This document shows positions 6,852-11,594 of a DNA stretch of 11,594 nucleotides, in pieces; the stretch's first letter is position 1, and each line of letters begins with the position of its first letter. Under the pieces are notes generated by a model. The model searched no databases and had not been told where the DNA came from. It saw nothing but the letters and a program-made list of their open reading frames with translations. The stretch is from Baffinella frigidus (lineage: Eukaryota > Cryptophyceae > Cryptomonadales > Baffinellaceae), in the NCBI GenBank assembly GCA_026770585.1, contig MU647017.1:215590-227183 (forward strand). Reading direction: 5' to 3'. Position numbers and translations under genes: made by a program.

Positions 6852-9800
6852 ATGGCGTCGCTGCGGCTGCGGTCGCCGTCTGGGCCAGGAGCCGGCACCG
6901 GCACGCCGGAGCCTCTATCGGCGCGGTCCGGCCAGAGTCTCGAGAACCAGATCCGCGCCCTCACGCAGCAGTCCTCTCCCTCCCGGGGAACGTCCTCGCC
7001 CGGATCAGCAGCCTCCAAGGGGCTCCGGGGTGTGATCCCACCGCCCGCCTCGCCGTCGTATCCCCACACCCCAGGATCGCCGGCTGAGCGCGTCGGCGAC
7101 GCCCCTTCACACTCTGGCACCTCCCTCTTCTCGCCCCTGGGGAAGGGGGCGAGCAGCAGGGCGATGACCGCCACCCGGACGCCATCCGCAGCTCCCCGCC
7201 CCAGCGCCGCGGGGGCGCAGGACGGGGACCTCCCCCTTTGCAGCTGGACGCGGATCGAGCGGCCCGACGCCATCGGAAAAAGCGTGGACGCTGCCACCTG
7301 CCACTTCGCGACGGTGGACAAGTTTGTGTACCTCGTCGGGGACGGTACACACCCTGAACCTGTGCCTGAAACCCGAAACCCTCAACCCTGAAACCTGGAT
7401 GATGAACCCTGAACCCTCAACAAAACCTAAGCCCTAAACCACCCTGGGATATTCCCTACACCCTAAACCCTACCCCCTATATTCCCCTAAACCATCAACC
7501 ATCAACCCTCAACCCCATATTCCATTAAACCCCAAACCCCAAACCCTAAGCCCTAAACCGACGGTAAGCAGTGAACACATAAAGGGACGCAGACGTCGTA
7601 AGGGGCCTTTTCAAGGCGAGGCAAGCCACATAGCGAACCGTTTGAACTGGACGTGACCTGTTTTTCGCCTGTTTTCAAACGTGTTCGGGAAGGGAGCAGA
7701 TTCAAATTCACTCCACCCAGGATCGCTTGCCAGAACGACCCGAATTTCGGTCTACGACCTGAAATTTGGTCCCTCCCCGATGCGTGATCGAATTCACATC
7801 GGCGCAGGACCAAAAACAGGTCACGTCCATTCAAATTATACTGAGAGTCGCCAGGACGACCCGAATCGCAGTCGCAGCTGTTCCCTCTCCACCGGTGTAG
7901 TAAACTACCGCTAGACATGACACTTTTTGAACAGCCGGTCGTGTCCACGGTTCCTGGTACAAATTCAACGGCAGCCTGCGAATATGCCCTCCCCCCTGAA
8001 TTTCCGGTCACGCACCCGCGTTTATCTCAAAGGGGTCCTCTGATGTCTGGAAAGGCCCCAATGAGGCCTAAACCCTTCACCCTGAATCCTGAACCCATGA
8101 AGCTTAAACCCCAAACCCTAAACCCTAAACCCTAAACCCTAAACTCTGAACCCTGCACCCTGAACCCTGAACCCTGAACAAACCCTAAGCCCTTAACCAC
8201 CCTCGGATATTCTATAAATCCCCAACCCCTAGCCCCTATATTCCCTAAACCCCCTAAACCCTAACCCCTACATCCCCCTTAACCCTAAACCCTCAACCCT
8301 CAACCCAGAACCGACGGTACACAGTGAACCCACGAGGCCCAAACCCTGCCTGAATCCTGAACCCATGAAGCTTTAACCCCACACCCTAACCCCTAACCCC
8401 TAAACCCTAAACCCTCAAACCGAAAGCGTAACGCAGGCGCAGTGTGGGACGGCGGCATGGTCTGCCTGGACATGGTCAAGCGCGAATGGAAGGTCAAGCT
8501 TATCTCAGAAAAGGACTTCTAAAACTCGTTTTTTAAGTCAACTCCCCTTCAAATATGTGAACTTTTGCGTAGAGAAAAGAATAAGTTGACATAATTGAAG
8601 GGGAGTTGACTTTAAGAAAACGAGTTTTAGAAGTCCTTTTCTGTTGAGATAAAAGCGCTGCCGAAGTCGGGTTCACTCATTGTTTTCACACCAAAAGTTG
8701 ACGAATTTGTACCACACAACAGGGGAGCCAACTTCCTGAACCCTAAACCCTAAACCCTAAACCATCCACACAGAGGGCTACGAAGGGATTTTCGGGCACT
8801 CAGTGCCCGAGTTTCCGTTACCTTATCCGTAGGAAACCCCCTATGGCCCTACGGGTTTCCTACCGTAGGGTCCTAGGTCTTATCGCTTAGGGGTTATTCA
8901 AAATCCCTTCGAAGTTGGCTGTGTGGAAAGCCTGAAGCCTAAACCCTAAACGAAGGTTCTCGCCACGCGCGGGCGCACGCCGAAACTGGACGGTCACCCC
9001 CGAACCCTCAACCCCACACCCTGAACCCTAACCCCCACACCCCACACCCTAAACCTTAAACTCTAAACCCTAAACCCGAAACCCCAAATCCTAAACCCCA
9101 AACGCCACATCCTACACCTCAAACCCCAAACCCTAAACCCTGAACCCTAGACCCTAAACCCTAAACCCTGAACCCTAAACCCCACACCCTAAACCCTAAA
9201 CCCTAAGCCCTAAGCCCTAAACCCTAAACCCTAAACCCTAAACCCTGAACCCTAAACCCTGACCCTAAACCCTTGACCCTAAACCCTGAACCCAAAACCC
9301 AAGACCCAGAACCCAAAACCCTCAACCACAAAACCCATAAACACCAAACCCCAACCCTCAACCAGGGGGGCACACGGTCACGGTGGTGAAGAAAAAGCTG
9401 CTGGTAACCCACACCCTAAATAACAACCCCCAACCCCCAACCCCCAACCCCCAACCCCTAAACCATAAACCCCCAAACCCCCAAACCTCCAACCCCTAAC
9501 CCCTAAACCCCCAAACCGCAACCCAGGTGCTAGGGGAGTGCGAGGGCGACCGCTCGGGGGGGGAGTTTGCCTACTGGTTCGATACACAGGTGCACTCCAC
9601 TCCGAGCCACAACATTTCGCCTAAGTCAACTCCCCCTGGAAACCACAGCCTTAAGTCAAATGCCGGCTCCCAGAGCCGGTCCATCTAAACGAAATGGCAA
9701 CTTACTGCCGAGGATCAGCTTGGTTGACTTAAGGTAAAAGATCCTGGCTGGCAGTGCACTCCTGTTCATTACTATGGCGAGTTTCGCTATCAAACCGATA

Positions 9801-10876
9801 ATAGATACGCAGATTACGAGCCCCCTCTCAGTCTATTTAGGCTCACACACCTTGGTGAGCCCGAGCTCTTTTCTGCCCAAAGTTGACGGATTCGTACCGC
9901 GAATCCGGCATTGTCAACTTGAGAATAGTCGGGGTGAAGCTGCTGGCGCTGGGGGCGTGCGAGGGCGACCGCGTGTGGGGGTGTTTGCCTACTGTGCTGC
10001 GAATCCAGAGACTTTGTAAAAGTCAACACCCTCACAAATCTGTCAACTTTAGAAACGAGATACAAGTAATATGTAGCTGATAATCGATTTTTTGGCTTGA
10101 TTGACTAAGACAAAAGCTCCTCCCTGGCAGTGTACTGGTTCGATGCACAGGTTGCGATCCCCCTCTCGGTCTATTTACAGGTGCACCCCTGTTAATTGCC
10201 ATGGCGAGTTCCGCTATCAAATACTGTGAATCATCAATTTCTACGGCGATTTTCACTATCAAATACCATGGCGCCGTTGCTGGCGAATTTATCTCAGAAA
10301 AGGGATTTTTAAATTCGTTTTCTTAAGTCAACCCCCCTTCAGATTTGTCAACTTATGCGCAGAGAAAAGAATAAGTTGACGAATTTGTACAGGAATTGAC
10401 TTAAGAAAACGAATTTAAAAATCCCTTTTCTGAGATAAGAATATCGCCACCGCACAGATTCACACCTGGAAGCGGCAGTAGTTGATAGTAACTGATAGTA
10501 AAATGACAGTAATTGATAGGAATTAACAGGGAAACTCTCCTGGGCGCGCGGGCGGGAGCGCCACCCTGCAAAATTTCCCTATCAATTACTATCAACTCTT
10601 ATCAACCTCCATCAACTCCTATCAATTACTATCAACTCCTATCAACTCCTATCAACTCCGATCAACTCCGATGAACCACTGGCGCGTTCCGCTATCAAAT
10701 ACTATGATACCATTTCCGAACCAACACCCCCCTCCCCCTCCCCGCAGATCCACACCTGGAAGCGGCAGGCGCTCTCGTGGGCGCGGGGGCGGGAGCGCCA
10801 CTCAGCAACACTCCTCGACGAGCAGCGCGTGGTGCTCTACGGCGGCCGATTCCGCGCGCCCCCTGGAAGCTCCCAG
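6852..10876 (+). CDS. Kelch-repeat protein with Ser/Pro-rich N-terminus, six exons, 3' end not resolved
   Basis: Exons 6852-7344, 8437-8492, 8956-8992, 9366-9403, 9527-9589 and 10748-10876 all have GT donors and AG acceptors. They join in phase into 272 codons (816 bases). The ATG at 6852 has a good context (CAAAATGG). Residues 1 to about 130 are Ser/Pro/Ala-rich and probably disordered. Kelch repeats follow, broken across the exons: CHFATVDKFVYLVGDG, VCLDMVKREWK, then GGHTVTVVKKKLLVLGE, FAYWFDTQIHTWKRQ, then GRERHSATLLDEQRVVLYGG. This shows the family pattern of hydrophobic strands, a glycine pair and a spaced Tyr/Trp. Kelch repeats form beta-propellers that bind protein partners; the partner here is unknown. 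More blades are expected in exons beyond 10876. Exons 2 to 5 are only 37-63 bases. The first two glycine pairs are altered (GD, GE). Confidence 0.85.
7360..7560. repeat. CCCTAAA-type telomere-like tract
   Basis: Degenerate CCCTAAA, CCCTGAA, CCCTCAA and CCATCAA heptamers are C-rich on the plus strand, which is the sense strand of the kelch gene. This is opposite to the left half of the window. Confidence 0.85.
7640..7845. mobile_element. Large imperfect foldback element in kelch intron 1
   Basis: A perfect 17-bp inverted repeat, GGACGTGACCTGTTTTT (about 7649) against its complement (about 7812-7828), is extended outward by TTTGAA on both sides. Inner arm parts also pair (TCGGGAAGGGA region against TCCCTCCCCGA region). 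The centre is AATTTCGGTC-TAC-GACCTGAAATT. The motif GCCAG-ACGACCCGAAT occurs inside and again just outside (about 7730 and 7850). No coding capacity. Confidence 0.65.
8065..8425. repeat. CCCTAAA-type telomere-like tract
   Basis: The purest CCCTAAA lies at about 8115-8145, with degenerate heptamers before and after. Two copies of TGAATCCTGAACCCATGAAG (about 8082 and 8351) show that blocks larger than the heptamer were duplicated. Confidence 0.85.
8500..8652. mobile_element. MITE-like element, family 2, copy A
   Basis: Long terminal inverted repeats (8500-8552 against 8595-8652) begin TTATCTCAGAAAAGG and include AAGTCAACTCCCCTTC; they differ by a few small indels. The centre repeats GTGAACTT/AAGTTGAC. 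TA lies at both ends (8501-8502 and 8650-8651), so a TA target duplication of Tc1/mariner type is possible. It sits 7 bases inside kelch intron 2, just past the donor of exon 2. Copy B is at 10289-10438. Confidence 0.85.
8766..8926. mobile_element. Complex hairpin element in kelch intron 2
   Basis: The ends CCACACAG (8766-8773) and CTGTGTGG (8919-8926) are inverted. Inside them CGAAGGGATTTT (8781-8792) pairs with 8900-8911. Internal hairpins are CGGGCACT/AGTGCCCG (8793-8809) and GTAGGAAACCC/GGGTTTCCTAC (8829-8839 with 8853-8863). CGTAGGGTCCTAG is shared with the element at 127-240. It is flanked by CCCTAAA repeats and lies about 30 bases before the acceptor of exon 3. Confidence 0.8.
8993..9365. 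repeat. Kelch intron 3, almost entirely CCCTAAA-type repeats
   Basis: Between donor GACG/GTCACC and acceptor CAACCAG/GGG, about 360 of 373 bases are CCCTAAA, CCCTGAA and CCCACAC heptamers. The purest run is at 9180-9250. The TAAAC/TAACC units could supply branch-point-like sites, and the C-rich strand a pyrimidine tract. Confidence 0.85.
9404..9526. repeat. Kelch intron 4, CCCCCAA / CCCTAAA repeat intron
   Basis: Between donor CTG/GTAACC and acceptor CAACCCAG/GTG, the 123 bases are nearly all telomere-like units (AACCCCC repeated, then CCCTAAA variants). A copy of the flanking exons without this intron lies at 9934-10000. Confidence 0.85.
9612..9735. mobile_element. Decayed family 2-related inverted element in kelch intron 5
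   Basis: CCTTAAGTCAA (about 9650) pairs with TTGACTTAAGG (about 9724-9735). An additional TAAGTCAACTCCCCCT at about 9623 resembles the inner arm of family 2. A perfect small hairpin, CCGGCTC-CCA-GAGCCGG, lies at 9663-9679. Confidence 0.55.
9879..10050. mobile_element. Inverted-repeat-bounded element carrying an intronless kelch exon 4-5 fragment
   Basis: AAAGTTGACGGATTCGT (9879-9895) and ACAAATCTGTCAACTTT (10034-10050) are inverted at 15 of 17 bases. Between them, 9934 to about 9986 matches the end of kelch exon 4 joined directly to exon 5 (AAGCTGCTG then G-GCTGGGGGCGTGCGAGGGC), lacking the 123-base intron 4. A 6-base in-frame deletion and a later one-base frameshift make it non-functional. 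It looks like a Pack-type element or retro-derived fragment; no target duplication is obvious. Confidence 0.7.
10133..10152 (+). pseudogene. Echo of kelch exon 5 3' end with splice donor
   Basis: It matches 9572-9591 at 19 of 20 bases (TACTGGTTCGAT-CACAG/GT). It lies in intron 5, downstream of the exon it copies. A further ACAGGTGCAC at about 10187 repeats the junction alone. Confidence 0.75.
10289..10438. mobile_element. MITE-like element, family 2, copy B
   Basis: Perfect 43-bp terminal inverted repeats (10289-10331 and 10396-10438) begin TTATCTCAGAAAAGGG. The inner GTCAACTTAT pairs with ATAAGTTGAC. TA at 10290-10291 and 10436-10437 is consistent with a TA target duplication. The perfect arms suggest recent activity or conversion. 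There is no transposase, so it would be non-autonomous. Confidence 0.9.
10458..10564 (+). pseudogene. Echo of kelch exon 6 5' part, split by a repeat insertion
   Basis: 10458-10478 matches exon 6 start (10748-10768) at 20 of 21 bases and is preceded by an acceptor-like CGCACAG. 10535-10564 matches 10772-10801 at 28 of 30. Between them exon 6 has 3 bases but the echo has 56, mainly reverse-orientation copies of the ATCAACTCCT decamer. The frame meets a stop right after IHTWKRQ. Confidence 0.8.
10481..10670. repeat. Inverted decamer arrays (ATCAACTCCT unit)
   Basis: Nine in-register copies of the decamer (ATCAACTCCT, ATCAATTACT and variants) lie at 10581-10670. Five copies in the opposite orientation (GTTGATAGTA type) lie at 10481-10530. 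The two arrays flank a GC-rich 40-base exon 6 echo fragment, so the whole can fold back. A 10-bp period is close to one helical turn. Confidence 0.85.
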
Positions 10877-10886
10877 GTCTTGCCTG

Positions 10887-10994
10887 TCTCTATATCTCTA
10901 TCTCTCTCTCCATCTCTCTCTCTCGCTCTCTCTCTCTCTCGCTCTCTCTCTTGCGCTGTCTCTCTCTTGCTCTCTCTCTCCCTCTCTCTCTCTC
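10887..10994 (+). repeat. CT microsatellite after kelch exon 6
   Basis: Nearly pure (TC)n with a few interruptions starts just downstream of the proposed exon 6 donor CCCAG/GTCTTG (10876/10877). It is probably intronic. It is translated in long spurious frames on both strands (SLSLSL, RERERE). Confidence 0.85.
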
Positions 10995-11220
10995 GGCCCC
11001 GCCCCCCCTGCTTGCCGCACTCTGTCTGGCCGCCGCCGGACACCCCGCCCCATTTAGAAATGCCAAACTTTAAAGATGCTGGTACTAAACTGGCAACCGG
11101 GATTGGTTTATTTTGTCCGCCCCCCCCCCGCGCTCCCAGACACCAGACCGCCCCACCTCCTAGCTCTGTCGCATGAGTCGATCCGGGCAGGCCGATTTGC
11201 TTCCCCATGGCTCTTTCCCG
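10995..11220. other. Unassigned stretch past kelch exon 6
   Basis: A short AT-richer segment at 11050-11115 is preceded by CCATTTAG, which could be an acceptor. No kelch motif is visible in any frame, so the next kelch exon is not identified. Confidence 0.3.
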
Positions 11221-11223
11221 CGC

Positions 11224-11282
11224 CAAAGTTGACGGATTTGTACCGCGGACCCAGCATCTCAACATGAGAATAGTCCGCTCAA
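11224..11282. mobile_element. Short GTTGAC-family element (about 59 bp)
   Basis: It reads CAAAGTTGACGGATTTGTAC, CGCGGACCCAGCATCTCAAC, then ATGAGAATAGTCCGCTCAA. It is close to copies at 5581-5637 and 9878-9932. Its middle (GACCCAG) also matches the arms of the element at 3001-3164. Confidence 0.7.
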
Positions 11283-11349
11283 GGTCCCGAGGCGGGCCCG
11301 TCCTAGACGTGAGGGTAGAGGAGGGGCGAGGGGGGGAGGGTGTCACGTG

Positions 11350-11486
11350 GCGGCGGAGTTGGCGGTGGAAGACGACAGCCTCGGCCTCGTCGGCCTTGAG
11401 CGGAAGGGACCCCTCAAGGTGCTCCCAGGAAGAGCTCCCGTGCCCCCAGGAGAGCCACGCGGCTGCTCCCCCCGGTGCCGTTAGCA
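11350..11486 (-). CDS. Candidate exon of an unidentified, probably minus-strand gene
   Basis: The minus frame is open and reads, among other parts, SWEHLEGSLPLKADEAEAVV and FHRQLRRH. It would start after a TTAACCAG acceptor at about 11487-11494 and end at a CAC/GTGACA donor at about 11350. The upstream flank in that direction is a CCCTAAA-type tract in sense, as in the other introns. A plus-strand reading of the same stretch (ELAVEDDSLGLVGLERKG) is also open, and could instead be a late kelch-gene exon. The family is not recognised. Confidence 0.35.
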
Positions 11487-11493
11487 CTGGTTA

Positions 11494-11594
11494 AGCGTTG
11501 AGGGTTCAGGGTTTAGGGTTTGGAGAGTAACGTGCCTCTCGCGTCATGGCAGGAGGAGCTGCCGGCGCGGCTGCCAAACCCCAAACCCCAAACC
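11494..11594. repeat. Telomere-like repeats at the right edge and a short duplicated fragment
   Basis: TTGAGGG-TTCAGGG-TTTAGGG on the plus strand (11497-11523) and CCAAACC repeats at the very end (11575-11594) flank about 50 bases. Within those, CAGGAGGAGCTGCC and GCGGCTGCC resemble parts of 11426-11465, a possible echo of the candidate exon. Confidence 0.6.

Larger units (their letters stand above)
7345..8436 (+). other. Kelch gene intron 1, repeat-filled
   Basis: The donor is GACG/GTACAC and the acceptor AACGCAG/GC. Telomere-like CCCTAAA tracts (7360-7560, 8065-8425) flank a unique core of about 500 bases holding a large foldback. The segments 7419-7578 and 8176-8332 are diverged direct copies of each other (shared AAACCTAAGCCCTAAACCAC-like start, GGATATTC, CCCCTATATTCC and the end ACCGACGGTA-CAGTGAAC). 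Confidence 0.75.
9775..10270. repeat. Dispersed GGCGAGTTCCGCTATCAAATAC repeats (stated in parts)
   Basis: The motif GGCGAGTT-CGCTATCAAA occurs at about 9777 and 10203. Diverged copies lie at about 10242 (GGCGATTTTCACTATCAAAT) and, outside this range, 10681 (GGCGCGTTCCGCTATCAAAT). The stretches before the first two share CTGGCAGTG, CCTGTT-ATT and CCCCCTCTC-GTCTATTTA, so intron 5 holds several rearranged copies of one longer unit. Confidence 0.65.

Noticed and set aside
6644-7321. 225-codon minus-strand frame opposite kelch exon 1
   Set aside because: It is antisense to an exon that continues in phase into kelch repeats, and its composition is typical of a GC-rich shadow frame.
7419-8332. LTR retrotransposon with two LTRs
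   Set aside because: The direct repeats are heptamer-rich and diverged, with no TG..CA ends, primer site or coding sequence between them.
10837-11487. Longest open frame of the window (216 codons, minus strand)
   Set aside because: Much of it is the CT microsatellite read as Arg/Glu repeats, and it overlaps kelch exon 6 on the other strand. Only its first part is kept, as a weak exon candidate.

Overview
This is an intron-rich, GC-rich nuclear fragment of a eukaryote, most likely a photosynthetic alga. Long bacterial-type ORFs are absent. Short exons with GT/AG borders join in phase, and telomere-like heptamers (TTTAGGG and variants) fill much of the rest. The minus-strand gene begins with a signal-peptide-like sequence ending in an A-F junction (ASAAA/FSP). 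That is the pattern of plastid proteins in algae with complex red-derived plastids (ochrophytes, haptophytes, cryptophytes, some dinoflagellates). The species cannot be named from this window.

Two divergent genes share a short intergenic region at 6613-6851. On the minus strand, about ten small exons from 6612 down to about 2555 join in frame into a plastid-targeted protein of the CPP1/CDF1-like family (DUF3353: J-like domain without HPD, then hydrophobic segments). On the plus strand, six exons from 6852 to 10876 join in frame into a protein with a Ser/Pro-rich N-terminus followed by kelch repeats. The 3' ends of both genes are unresolved. A further exon of unknown gene may lie near 11350-11490, most likely on the minus strand.

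Introns make up most of the window. They hold telomere-like heptamer arrays, several families of inverted-repeat (MITE-like) elements, microsatellites and an exact decamer array. Two points stand out. First, the telomere-like arrays lie almost always with the C-rich strand as the sense strand, so the polarity flips at the divergent promoter. Second, the introns contain diverged partial copies ('echoes') of neighbouring exons, commonly the exon 3' end with its splice donor. One echo in kelch intron 5 carries exons 4 and 5 fused without the intron and is bounded by inverted repeats. Together these suggest that introns here grow, and perhaps arise, by local duplication, repeat insertion and transposon capture.

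The left 2 kb has no gene I can support. It holds heptamer arrays, a hairpin element with a related unit next to it, a higher-order minisatellite and a small foldback element.
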